64,000 nucleotides of DNA from positions 1-64,000 of the forward strand of contig WTGN01000105.1 of the NCBI GenBank assembly GCA_011523545.1, read 5' to 3'. Positions 9,303-18,821 of this stretch are shown here, in pieces; within the stretch, counting starts at the first letter, position 1, and each line of letters opens with the position of its first letter. The DNA comes from Chloroflexota bacterium. GTDB taxonomy: Bacteria; Chloroflexota; Anaerolineae; Aggregatilineales; Phototrophicaceae. The translations under genes were made by a program, and so were the position numbers. Under the pieces are notes generated by a model. That model was not told the origin of the DNA. It ran no database searches and worked only from the letters and a program-made list of their open reading frames with translations.

Positions 9303-11183
9303 ATGATGGCGCATTCTCAACCTTCGAACGACTGGCGGACACGTTTTTGGCGGCGAATCGCTTGGCTGTTGTTTGCGGTCTTGGCGCTACTATCTCTGAT
9401 TCTTGTCCTATATCTTGGTAGCCACAGCCGCTTGTACTTAGACGACTTTTGTCATCTAACTACGGGCGCGGAATACGGTCCCTGGGGCAATGTCTTGTTT
9501 TGGCGAAACATTGTTAACGGCAGTTTCAGTTGGTATTTCCTACATGGATTGGCCGCGCCGCTGGATGTACTGACGCCGAGCACTTGTGTTGTAATTATCA
9601 TCGCAGCCTGGCTCGTCGGGCTCGTATGGCTGATTGACGCCGGGCGCCGCCTGGTCGGTCTTCCTAAGCCGCCGCTGGCGCAGACTTTCGTATTGGCGGC
9701 GGCGCTTGTGGCTCTTTCAATAAATGGTTTGCTGACGCCGCAATCGATCTATTGGTTTTCAGCCAGCGCGCGACATACGCTTCCTATTGCCGTTGTGCTG
9801 ATTGCGGTGGCCGCCGGCTGTGAATTCGCCCTCCGCATTCGCAAGTGGGGCCGCCTGCCGGTTGCCATCGCGGTATTCGCCTTGGTTTCCTTCTTCAACG
9901 CAGGCATGGCGGAGACTGTCGCCGTTTTGCAGTTGGCGCTTCTCGCTGCGCTATTTCTGTTGGTCTTCACGGTTGTTCCAGCGCCTTCCCGACAACGATG
10001 TTACGCTTTTCTCATTTCTGGTTGCGCTGCAAGCTCCGCGGCGCTATTGCTTATGTTGAGCGCACCGGGCGTCGCTAGACGGCTGGGGATGTTTGAAGCA
10101 TGGGCAGATCTACCGACGCGCTCGCCGTCTGAACTTTCTCTGGCGTTTCTCGAGCATTTGCAGACGTTCTTTGTGAATACGGAACTAAACGCGGCCTTTA
10201 TGACTATGTTTGCCCTGAGCCTTATTCTTCACCTCGGAAGAGAGGATAGACGACAGGTCCAGGCGCCGCCGAGTCAAAAGCCATTTCAACTGGCCGCCCC
10301 TCCCCTAGTGTTTTGTATGCTGGTGCAGTTGGCGCTCTTGCCGCTGGTGTGGACTCAACAGAGCGATAACCCATACATAGTTGGCCGCTTTAGTCCGTCT
10401 TACATGTTTATCGTCGCTGCAAACATAGTCCTGCTGCTGATTGTGGCGGCTGTCCTCGTGGCGCGGAATCACATAAACACAAGGTTGCGGCGCCAGCCGG
10501 GGCGCTGGGCGGCGATTCCAGCATTGACGCTGGCTGTCGTATTTCTTTTCTTCTGCCTCGCGCACTTTCGTGGCGTTGACTGGCGCGCGAAAGTATTTGT
10601 GTACGCCAGCGTCTATACGCTGCTGCTTGGTCTCCTCTGGCAACTTCACTCGCAGTTGCCAGCTTCCATTCGGGTTCGACTCTTCGCAACCGCTGTTATG
10701 ATAATGTTGACGCTAGGAGGGCCAGTTCTCGCCCTGGTAGGAGTCAACGAATTCATATTTGGCACCCTGCGATATTACAGTATGCCCTTCGTTCCTTTCG
10801 TGTTTGCGATTGCTGGCTTCCTCTGCGGCATAGCGCTGGCCTCTGGTATCAAGCGCGCAAATGAGACAGCGCCGGCGGATCGTTCAACGCGCGCGATCCT
10901 TGCGGGGAGCGCAATCGTCGCGATTGCAGTATGGCTCGGCATGATTCAACGCAATGTCAACACCATTCCAATATTCCAAAACTTTTCGCAGGCCTGGGAC
11001 AAGCGCCACAATCAAGTGTTAACCCATCGAGAACACGGTATGCTTTTGGAGGAGCTACCGCGATTGGAAGCGGAGAATCCAAACGCGCTGGGCTATTTTG
11101 GCGGCGGAGTCAATGACTACTGGCAAAGTTCCTGCGCCTCCGATGATATCACCGCGTTGCTAGAAGAAAGATATCGGGCCTAA
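9303..11183 (+). CDS. Multi-pass membrane protein, GT-C-like (DUF6056-like), cassette 3
   Basis: A 626-aa paralogue and the last of the clpC-linked array. The first outer loop carries SRLYLDDFCHL followed by YGPWGNVLFW; FNAGMAETV, a WDKRHNQV segment and the shared DITALLEERYRA end are present. The start is the ATG at 9303; the ORF-track start at 9258 is within the clpC-tail copy. The gene is followed by a fourth clpC-tail copy and a strong terminator, which probably ends transcripts of clpC and all three cassettes. Function as for cassette 1, by inference only. Confidence 0.75.
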   Translation: MMAHSQPSNDWRTRFWRRIAWLLFAVLALLSLILVLYLGSHSRLYLDDFCHLTTGAEYGPWGNVLFWRNIVNGSFSWYFLHGLAAPLDVLTPSTCVVIIIAAWLVGLVWLIDAGRRLVGLPKPPLAQTFVLAAALVALSINGLLTPQSIYWFSASARHTLPIAVVLIAVAAGCEFALRIRKWGRLPVAIAVFALVSFFNAGMAETVAVLQLALLAALFLLVFTVVPAPSRQRCYAFLISGCAASSAALLLMLSAPGVARRLGMFEAWADLPTRSPSELSLAFLEHLQTFFVNTELNAAFMTMFALSLILHLGREDRRQVQAPPSQKPFQLAAPPLVFCMLVQLALLPLVWTQQSDNPYIVGRFSPSYMFIVAANIVLLLIVAAVLVARNHINTRLRRQPGRWAAIPALTLAVVFLFFCLAHFRGVDWRAKVFVYASVYTLLLGLLWQLHSQLPASIRVRLFATAVMIMLTLGGPVLALVGVNEFIFGTLRYYSMPFVPFVFAIAGFLCGIALASGIKRANETAPADRSTRAILAGSAIVAIAVWLGMIQRNVNTIPIFQNFSQAWDKRHNQVLTHREHGMLLEELPRLEAENPNALGYFGGGVNDYWQSSCASDDITALLEERYRA

Positions 11184-11199
11184 GCATTAACTGACCGGC

Positions 11200-11339
11200 G
11201 CAATCTCGCTCGGCGGCATCCTTTCGGGGTATTCGGCCTGGCCAGCGTGGTGCGCGTCGATGTCGATGATGACGGCGGCCATACGATGTACACAGTCGAG
11301 GACAAAGACGTTGCTGACGAGCTCGAAACACCTGTCTAA
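11200..11339 (+). pseudogene. clpC 3'-end copy 4, adjacent to the terminator
   Basis: Another clpC tail, with a 1-nt deletion near its start relative to copy 3. The last codons still spell [10 protein letters not shown], exactly the protein end of ClpC, but through different codons (five synonymous third-position changes) and with TAA in place of TAG. Synonymous-only drift here implies that this end was once under coding selection, so it may be the original clpC terminus. No membrane gene follows; a terminator does. Confidence 0.85.
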
Positions 11340-11370
11340 GTTGGGTTGGGCAACTGGTTACGTCAAAGGA

Positions 11371-11399
11371 AACCACCTCTCGGTAAGGGAGGTGGTTTT
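11371..11399 (+). terminator. Rho-independent terminator of the clpC/cassette array
   Basis: A perfect 9-bp stem, AACCACCTC and GAGGTGGTT, with a 9-nt loop, running into TTTT. It sits 31 nt after the last clpC-tail copy. Confidence 0.85.
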
Positions 11400-11414
11400 G
11401 TATGGCGTTGTGCC

Positions 11415-12077
11415 CTAGTTTCGCCGTCTACAATCTTCCTCCATGTGATCGTAAAATTCCCAATATCCGTCATTACGATTCTTGTGCCGCGGCCACTCAA
11501 ACGAGATGCGCTCCGTCACGTCCTTGCGCAAGTAGTAGTCCTTTTCGAAATCGCCATCCGGGTCAGTTGACCAGGACTCTCTTCCCACCAACTCGTATTC
11601 GCCGGTATCCAGAAGATTCCGAACGGCTGCACGATCCCAAACTTGGTATCTGATCAAGCCGACGCCACGATCATAGGACGCCAAGACCTGAGCGTTCTCG
11701 ACCACAATTCGCGCGCAGGAAAAAAAGTAGAACTCAGGACCCGAATAATCGCTGGCGTCCATGTAGCCCACTGGCATCGGCAAATGTACTCTGTTGCTTC
11801 CGCGTCGCATTTCGGTTTCGCCCACTTTCTCTTCAAGTCTTCGGACGTCCGACTCGGAATGGTTCAACGCTTCCTCAAGGTCCGATGCGCGCGCTTCAGC
11901 AATTGACAAACTATCTTGTAGAGCGACAACTTGTGCTTCCAATTGCCGCCTCTCATGCAGGAAACCCGCAGCCATGAAAACCGCGAACACAACAACTGCA
12001 AGGCCGCCTGCAACAATGCCCCCAGCACTGGGCTTGCGAAAGTATATCGTGGCAAAAGGCTTTCGTTTCTCGTCCAT
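11415..12077 (-). CDS. Single-pass membrane protein with coiled coil, unknown function
   Basis: A 220-aa hypothetical protein. After a short cytoplasmic N-terminus there is one hydrophobic helix (GIVAGGLAVVVFAVFMAAGF), then a heptad-rich region (about 45-90, LEAQVVALQDSL and LEEALNHSESDVRRLEEKV) and a C-terminal domain with YRYQ-like, WDRAAVRNLLDTGEYELV and many aromatic and charged residues. No family is recognised. The ATG at 12077 is chosen over the ORF-track start at 12110 because GGAG lies 6 nt before it. It follows a minus-strand terminator, so it probably has its own promoter. It is convergent with the clpC array terminator. Confidence 0.6.
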   Translation of the reverse strand: MDEKRKPFATIYFRKPSAGGIVAGGLAVVVFAVFMAAGFLHERRQLEAQVVALQDSLSIAEARASDLEEALNHSESDVRRLEEKVGETEMRRGSNRVHLPMPVGYMDASDYSGPEFYFFSCARIVVENAQVLASYDRGVGLIRYQVWDRAAVRNLLDTGEYELVGRESWSTDPDGDFEKDYYLRKDVTERISFEWPRHKNRNDGYWEFYDHMEEDCRRRN

Positions 12078-12140
12078 CTTCCACTCCAAACTCGACCGCA
12101 TATTTGTCATACAAGTTCAGCCTATCACGACCGAGCTGTC

Positions 12141-12171
12141 AAAAAAAGAGGACTGCCCTACGACAGTCCTC
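12141..12171 (-). terminator. Minus-strand terminator after the coiled-coil gene
   Basis: Read on the minus strand, GAGGACTG, an 8-nt loop and CAGTCCTC are followed by seven T. It is nearly identical to the terminator after groEL. Confidence 0.85.
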
Positions 12172-12243
12172 CGATTAATCTGTTGACGCGGCGAGCTTTG
12201 AACAAGTTTGAAATATGGCGCCAGCGGGCGTCCGCGTCAGTCG

Positions 12244-12489
12244 CTAATCCAAGCTCCTGGTTTCGATATAATTCCTGATGAAGGCGACATCGTCAACAAG
12301 TTTTTCCAGTAGCTCTTCCACACGGTCAAGGCGCTTTTCCACATTGCCAAGTCGCTCTTCGATCTTTTCCAAGCGTTGCGCATGCGCTTGGAGTATTTGC
12401 ACCATGGAGGCTTGACTCTCCACCATTGAACTAGTCAACTGCTCCAGGCGATGCAGACGCAGATCATAAAGTTCGGTTCGCTGCTCCAT
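12244..12489 (-). CDS. Small coiled-coil protein, unknown function
   Basis: An 81-aa protein made almost wholly of heptads (LEKIEERLGNVEKRLDRVEE and further leucine/valine repeats), predicted to form an oligomeric coiled coil. GGAG lies 8 nt upstream of the ATG. It is flanked on both sides by near-identical terminators, so it is a separate transcription unit between groEL and the membrane coiled-coil gene. Small proteins of this look are common in Chloroflexota and cyanobacteria; no function is claimed. Confidence 0.65.
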   Translation of the reverse strand: MEQRTELYDLRLHRLEQLTSSMVESQASMVQILQAHAQRLEKIEERLGNVEKRLDRVEELLEKLVDDVAFIRNYIETRSLD

Positions 12490-12555
12490 TACTCGTCGCT
12501 CCAGAAGAAGCCGTTACTCGGTGACCGCATCCTGGCACAAATTGAGCGCTTGCAC

Positions 12556-12584
12556 AAAAAGAGGACTGCCTTTCGACAGCCCTC
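12556..12584 (-). terminator. groEL terminator
   Basis: On the minus strand, GAGGGCTG, an 8-nt loop and CAGTCCTC (one mismatched pair) are followed by five T, about 34 nt after the groEL stop. Confidence 0.8.
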
Positions 12585-12617
12585 CGTCAGTGTTTGCTGC
12601 TTTGGCTTGAAGCCGGC

Positions 12618-14285
<1,668 letters not shown>

Positions 14286-14324
14286 TCACATGTGCCTTGG
14301 AAACGAATGCCGTCGAAGCGCGTC

Positions 14325-14627
14325 TTAGGCTTCGACAATACCGAGGATGTCTGATTCTTTCATTATGAGCATGCTGACGCCATCGAGCTTTACTTCAGTG
14401 CCAGCATATTTGGCGAAGAGCACGCGGTCGCCTTCCGCAACATCCATCGGAATGCGTTTTTCGCCCTCTTCGTCGTACTTGCCAGGGCCGGCCGCGCGGA
14501 TCAAGCCCTGCTGCGGTTTCTCCTTGGCCGTTTCCGGCAGTACAAAAGCGCCACCTGCGAATGTTTCTTCGGATTCCACGGGTTCAACCAGGACGCGGTC
14601 GCCCAGTGGACGGATCGAGACGGGCAT
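14325..14627 (-). CDS. groES: Co-chaperonin GroES (HSP10)
   Basis: A 100-aa co-chaperonin that caps GroEL. It begins [18 protein letters not shown], has a mobile-loop segment [17 protein letters not shown] and the conserved [15 protein letters not shown], and ends with a beta-strand cap. GGAGGAG precedes the ATG. It is the first gene of groES-groEL and sits below a sigma70 promoter overlapped downstream by a CIRCE operator. Confidence 0.97.
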   Translation of the reverse strand: MPVSIRPLGDRVLVEPVESEETFAGGAFVLPETAKEKPQQGLIRAAGPGKYDEEGEKRIPMDVAEGDRVLFAKYAGTEVKLDGVSMLIMKESDILGIVEA

Positions 14628-14687
14628 TTTATCTCCTCCTTGAACTAAGGTTGCCTTCGCCGCATGACGAAAGTCTGACTGTCGTCG

Positions 14688-14714
14688 CTGGCACTCAATG
14701 CATCAGAGTGCCAG
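14688..14714 (-). promoter_or_regulatory. CIRCE operator (HrcA binding site) of groESL
   Basis: An inverted repeat CTGGCACTC, 9 nt, GAGTGCCAG. The consensus is TTAGCACTC-N9-GAGTGCTAA, so each arm differs at two outer positions but the symmetry is perfect. It lies between the promoter and groES, where HrcA would block transcription until heat shock. Confidence 0.88.
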
Positions 14715-14726
14715 ATTTCAAGGCAC

Positions 14727-14755
14727 AATCTATCATATCGCCGCTGCGCAGTCAA
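14727..14755 (-). promoter_or_regulatory. Sigma70-type promoter of groESL
   Basis: On the minus strand: TTGACT (14755-14750), 17-nt spacer, TAGATT (14732-14727). CIRCE begins 12 nt downstream. A 79-bp segment that includes the -35 but not the -10 is duplicated at 16847-16925. Confidence 0.75.
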
Positions 14756-14816
14756 TGCTCTTGGCAGACGAGGAGGGCGATTGCCAGAAATAATATGAAA
14801 TTCTAATGTTGGCGCT
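14738..14816. repeat. Spacer repeat, copy A (groES upstream side)
   Basis: A 79-bp segment that matches 16847-16925 with three differences. It spans the groES -35 box and the intergenic DNA downstream of the membrane gene at 14834-16678. Confidence 0.9.
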
Positions 14817-14833
14817 CGGGCGGCGGGTGCGTG

Positions 14834-16678
14834 CTAGGGATCAACTATCTCAATCGAATCGACACGGAAATATCTGGCTAGACATTTCATTGCAAGCCTC
14901 CTGCTATTAGGCCCGCTGACATCCCAAAATTCGTTCGCCATATGATAACTGAGGGGCCAGATCTGTATGTGTCTCTGTCCATCATCCCGCTGGTCGACGA
15001 TATATTGATGACGCTCATCCCATTCAGTGGCAAAGGTCTTCAGCCTCGGCAGCCAACGAATCTGGGCGGCAGCTATATTGAGGGCGATGACCAGGGCGAT
15101 GAGCAGCGGCACAATCTTGAACAGCTTGAATATCGGCGATCGCGATGCATTCTGGCACGGTGTGCATTTCAGGGATATTCCCAGCAGTCCGCCCCATGTT
15201 AAACCGGCGGCAACTTGAAAATAGATCACTGGAACAATGTAGCGGCTTGACACATAACCCAAGCTGTAGAAGGAAATAAGCGTCAGGATTAGCGCCGACA
15301 GGATCGCCGCGACGAAAAAGGCTGCAATTATCAATGCCCAGCGCAATGCCAGCTTTTGCGAAATGCTCTGCGCCAGCTGGCTGGAGACATTTGCGATTAG
15401 ACACAGGCTGCTAACGTATAAAAATCCCTCGGCTTTGTAATGGGTGTCGATGAATTGTGTTGTCAAGAAAAATGCGAAGGCGAGGAGCAAAATAAGCCCC
15501 GAAAAAGATACAAGGCGATATCCCGCGTCGAGTGATAGCTCGGAGGTCTTGCGCCGGAGCCATAGCAGCGCGAGATACCCAAGTATCAACGCCAGATTCA
15601 GGCCGATGACCGACATGTATGGCAAGCTGTAGCGCTCCAGGACTTGTGCGTCGTTGCTGGTATGCGTCCATAGATAGGGCAGGAAACAGAGTTGAACCGC
15701 CAAACCAAGGGCCAACGGAAGCTGGCTAATGCGAAACCGCTTCAATTCGCTGTTCTTACATCTGCCCGCATTCAGCCATTGCGCCGAAAGCAAGCCGACC
15801 GCAAAAAGCAAAACAAAAGCGGAAAATGCGTCGTGATCAATGAGATACAGTCGGGCGCGATGGAAGCTCACGTCAATCAATTGGGGCAAGGCCCGCACTG
15901 GATCAATCAATTCGACAGTGTCATCAAGTCTAATACCTACCCCCGGCGCGCTCAGCATAGTGGCCGCGCTTGCCATCGTGCCAGCCAGCCCGGCGATGAG
16001 CATGAGGGAAGCTGGGCGGCGGCACGGATGCTGCGCCAGAAGATATGTCAAGCAGAGCAGAATCAGCAGCATCAGCCCTTGTTCGACCAAGTACATCTCG
16101 GATAAGCCAGCAACCATGAAGCAGAACACCGCGCTTGCGACCGCGGCCGTAGCGCAACGGCGGCGCGAATTCAGCCGTTTTGACAGGCTTAGGGCTGTGG
16201 ATGCAAAAATGGTAAACAAGACCAGAGGCAAGAAGTAACGCACATTTGCGGAATACCAGTAGAACACTTCCAAATTGTAGAAAGCGTGAATTGCGCCGGC
16301 GACCATCAGCCCAGCGGCGATGATGGCGATCGCCCAGCGCCCCTGCCGCAAGCGAAAGTAAGCAAGCGCTTGCCATATCAGCCAAGCTAATGCGCCTAGC
16401 CAGATAAAAAGGGAGACAAGTGGAAGTACTTGAACGATTTTCCAGTCCAATGGGCCGAACAATCCGTGCAGGAAATAATCGCCATAAGCGCCGTTCCATG
16501 CCTCGCGCTGAGCACGCATGTTGTCCCATGGGCCGTGGTCACGCCCCAACTGAATGTGGCATCCATCGTCCTTGAACATACGGCTGAATTGCCCACTGTA
16601 GGCAAATAGCAGCGAGGGAATAAGCGCCAGCGCCACCAGCGAAGTCTTAATTGCAGATATGGCAGTTAGTCTAAGCAA
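14834..16678 (-). CDS. Multi-pass membrane protein, GT-C-like (DUF6056-like), groE array member 1
   Basis: A 614-aa paralogue of the clpC-linked cassettes. It has GQFSRMFKDDGCHI (the usual D-D-F/Y-C-H has glycine here), NGAYGDYFLHGLFGPLDW, AGLSEMYLVEQ, and near the end WDERHQYIVDQRDDG with IWPLSYHM. The start is a TTG with an in-frame stop three codons upstream and no ATG before residue 34, so the gene may have lost its original start or be mildly decayed. The closest relative is the neighbour at 16950-18782; the flanks of the two are far more alike than the genes. Predicted role: envelope glycan transfer, by fold resemblance only. Confidence 0.7.
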   Translation of the reverse strand: MLRLTAISAIKTSLVALALIPSLLFAYSGQFSRMFKDDGCHIQLGRDHGPWDNMRAQREAWNGAYGDYFLHGLFGPLDWKIVQVLPLVSLFIWLGALAWLIWQALAYFRLRQGRWAIAIIAAGLMVAGAIHAFYNLEVFYWYSANVRYFLPLVLFTIFASTALSLSKRLNSRRRCATAAVASAVFCFMVAGLSEMYLVEQGLMLLILLCLTYLLAQHPCRRPASLMLIAGLAGTMASAATMLSAPGVGIRLDDTVELIDPVRALPQLIDVSFHRARLYLIDHDAFSAFVLLFAVGLLSAQWLNAGRCKNSELKRFRISQLPLALGLAVQLCFLPYLWTHTSNDAQVLERYSLPYMSVIGLNLALILGYLALLWLRRKTSELSLDAGYRLVSFSGLILLLAFAFFLTTQFIDTHYKAEGFLYVSSLCLIANVSSQLAQSISQKLALRWALIIAAFFVAAILSALILTLISFYSLGYVSSRYIVPVIYFQVAAGLTWGGLLGISLKCTPCQNASRSPIFKLFKIVPLLIALVIALNIAAAQIRWLPRLKTFATEWDERHQYIVDQRDDGQRHIQIWPLSYHMANEFWDVSGPNSRRLAMKCLARYFRVDSIEIVDP

Positions 16679-16715
16679 GATGATTCAATTCATTCACGAT
16701 GATGTCTAATCGGCT

Positions 16716-16845
16716 ACTCTAATGGACTCCAGACCGTAATAGTAGGGCTGGCAATGCCAACCCACAATTTCCAGATCGACCAGCAAAATCGCCTATGTCA
16801 TGCGATAGCTGTATGGCGTTACGGTGATACTTCGCTCGCAGTCCG
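16716..16845 (-). pseudogene. 3'-end fragment of the 18822-20468 paralogue
   Basis: About 130 bp nearly identical (roughly 90 percent by eye) to the last 40-odd codons of the gene at 18822-20468, including DLEIVGW and CQPYYYGLE. One codon for Gln has become TAG, so it is not functional. It sits upstream of array member 1 just as the real gene end sits upstream of array member 2, marking a tandem-duplication boundary. Confidence 0.88.
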
Positions 16846-16846
16846 C

Positions 16847-16925
16847 TCGCCGCTGCCCAGTCAATGCTCTTGGCAGACGAGAAGGGCGATTGCCAGAAAC
16901 AATATGAAATTCTAATGTTGGCGCT
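16847..16925. repeat. Spacer repeat, copy B
   Basis: Matches 14738-14816 at 76 of 79 positions and directly abuts the gene fragment above. The TTGACT of the groES -35 is present but the -10 is replaced, so no complete promoter remains. Confidence 0.9.
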
Positions 16926-16949
16926 TGTCGCAAATGGACAGGCGGGGCA

Positions 16950-18782
16950 TCAACTGTCAATCAGTTTTATCGATTCCACGCCGTAGTATATCGCAGCGCA
17001 GCGCTGTTCGTTGTGGCGCACGCCCGGCGCCGAGGGGTCCCAGAACTCGCTGGCCATGTTGTAACTGAGGGGCCAGATTTCGATATGACCTTGTCCGCTG
17101 TCTCGCTGCTCAAGGATATATTGGTGGCGCTCGTCCCATTCGCTGGCAAAGGTTTGCAGATCCGGAATCCAGCGCAATTGATCGGCGGCGATGCCGATGG
17201 CTATCATCAAGACAATAAGCAATGGCGCAAACCTGAAGGCCAACAGTGTTGTCAATCGCGTTTCTGAATCGCAAGACATGCATCTGAGTGACAAGCCCAA
17301 AAGCGCGCCCCAAATCAGTCCGGCGACCATCTGCAACGCTACCATAGAAGCCATGTAACGGTCTTCGAAATGTCCCAGCCCATAATAGGCCAGCAGCGGC
17401 AAGATGAACGAAGTCGCTATCGCCGCCCCCAAGCACGCGATAATGACCCCCCACGAGCGCTTTGTCACTGAGTGTGCTCTGACTTGCGACAACTGCGCCG
17501 ATATGTTCGCCAACACCGTCAAGGCGCTGATATACAAGAATAACTCGGCTCGAATATGGATGCTTCTCAATTGGGTTGCTGCGAACAACAAGAAGGCCAC
17601 AGTCAATGCGAGACCGGCAATTTGCGCCAGGCGTTTCTGATCTTTCAGCATCAGCCCGGCGATCCGATGTCGCCAAAGCAGGAGTGCGCCATAGGCAATT
17701 ATCAGCGCGAGATTAACGCAGATGACCGACATATAGGGCAAGCTGAAGCGGCCGAAAAACTGCGGATTGTCGCTTGCATGCGACCAAAGAAACGGGACGA
17801 AGAGGAGTTGTATGGCCAAGCCGACATACAGCGGGGCTGACAGGACACCCGCTCGAACCGGCCTCGCATTAGCCCGGGCCGGCTTGCCAGCAATCTGCGC
17901 AACCGCCATGCCAAGCGCAAATACAAGCGCGAAGCCGGCAAAGACATTCGCGTCGGTCAGGTATTCGACCGCGCGAGCCATGCTCAACTCAAGCAATTCC
18001 GGCAGCGTTCGCACTGGTTCAATAACGGTTGCAGTCCATTCGGCCCTATTCTGTACACCCGGCGCAGTCAACATGACGACGGCGCTCGCCACCGTGCCCA
18101 ACATGCCGGCCATTAGAAGCAGCAGGGTCGGTCGCCGATGCGGATATTTCACCAGGAGATATGCCGCGCCCAGGAAGACAGAGAGCGCAATCGCTTGCGT
18201 GACGAAGTACATCTCGGCAAAGCCGGCATTCAGAAAACAGAATAGGAAGCTGCCCAGCGCCGCCACAACCAGACTTCGTCTTGCGCGCAATCGAATAACT
18301 GACTCAAGAATCGCTGCCATATAGAGCGTGAAAAGCGCCATCGGCGCGGCATATCGCAAATGCGCGGCGTAAAAAAAGAAGGTCTGCTTCGTATAGAAGG
18401 CGTCTATCATCGTGGCGAGCAGCAGCGAAGCGCAGATGAGAGCAGCGGCAAGCCGGCGCCGGCGCCATCCCCACAAGCCAAAGACGCGCCATAGCAGCCA
18501 GAACAAGCCAATCAGCCAGAGCAAGCTGGTGGCGGCCGGCAGTATCCGCGTGATTTGCCAGTCCAGGGGCGCAAAGACACTGTGCAGAAAGAAATCGCTG
18601 TAAGCGCCGTTCCACTTGCTGCGCCAGTATGCCATGTTTTGCAACGGCCCATGCGCCATACCAGCGTCAATATGACAATAATCGTCCGCAAACATCCGGC
18701 TGAATTGCCCATGGTAGGCAAATAGCAGAGCGGGTATGAGCGCCAGCGCCACCAGCAAGATGCTTAATCCTGTTTTGAACAT
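16950..18782 (-). CDS. Multi-pass membrane protein, GT-C-like (DUF6056-like), groE array member 2
   Basis: A 610-aa protein with about twelve hydrophobic helices. Signature segments: GQFSRMFADDYCHIDAG, WNGAYSDFFLH, FLNAGFAEMYFVTQ, WDERHQYILEQRDSG and IWPLSYNM. The ATG at 18782 is preferred to the ORF-track start at 18812 because its protein begins directly before the first helix as in the paralogues. The upstream gene stops 40 nt before, which suggests one operon running from the PBP-like gene to array member 1. GT-C assignment is by pattern; substrate unknown. Confidence 0.75.
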   Translation of the reverse strand: MFKTGLSILLVALALIPALLFAYHGQFSRMFADDYCHIDAGMAHGPLQNMAYWRSKWNGAYSDFFLHSVFAPLDWQITRILPAATSLLWLIGLFWLLWRVFGLWGWRRRRLAAALICASLLLATMIDAFYTKQTFFFYAAHLRYAAPMALFTLYMAAILESVIRLRARRSLVVAALGSFLFCFLNAGFAEMYFVTQAIALSVFLGAAYLLVKYPHRRPTLLLLMAGMLGTVASAVVMLTAPGVQNRAEWTATVIEPVRTLPELLELSMARAVEYLTDANVFAGFALVFALGMAVAQIAGKPARANARPVRAGVLSAPLYVGLAIQLLFVPFLWSHASDNPQFFGRFSLPYMSVICVNLALIIAYGALLLWRHRIAGLMLKDQKRLAQIAGLALTVAFLLFAATQLRSIHIRAELFLYISALTVLANISAQLSQVRAHSVTKRSWGVIIACLGAAIATSFILPLLAYYGLGHFEDRYMASMVALQMVAGLIWGALLGLSLRCMSCDSETRLTTLLAFRFAPLLIVLMIAIGIAADQLRWIPDLQTFASEWDERHQYILEQRDSGQGHIEIWPLSYNMASEFWDPSAPGVRHNEQRCAAIYYGVESIKLIDS

Positions 18783-18821
18783 TCGGCTGCGCACTATGAT
18801 CCAACTAATCAACTGTGGCTT

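Noticed and set aside
16847-16925. Possible second groES-type promoter
   Set aside because: Only the -35 box is kept in the copy; the -10 and CIRCE are absent.
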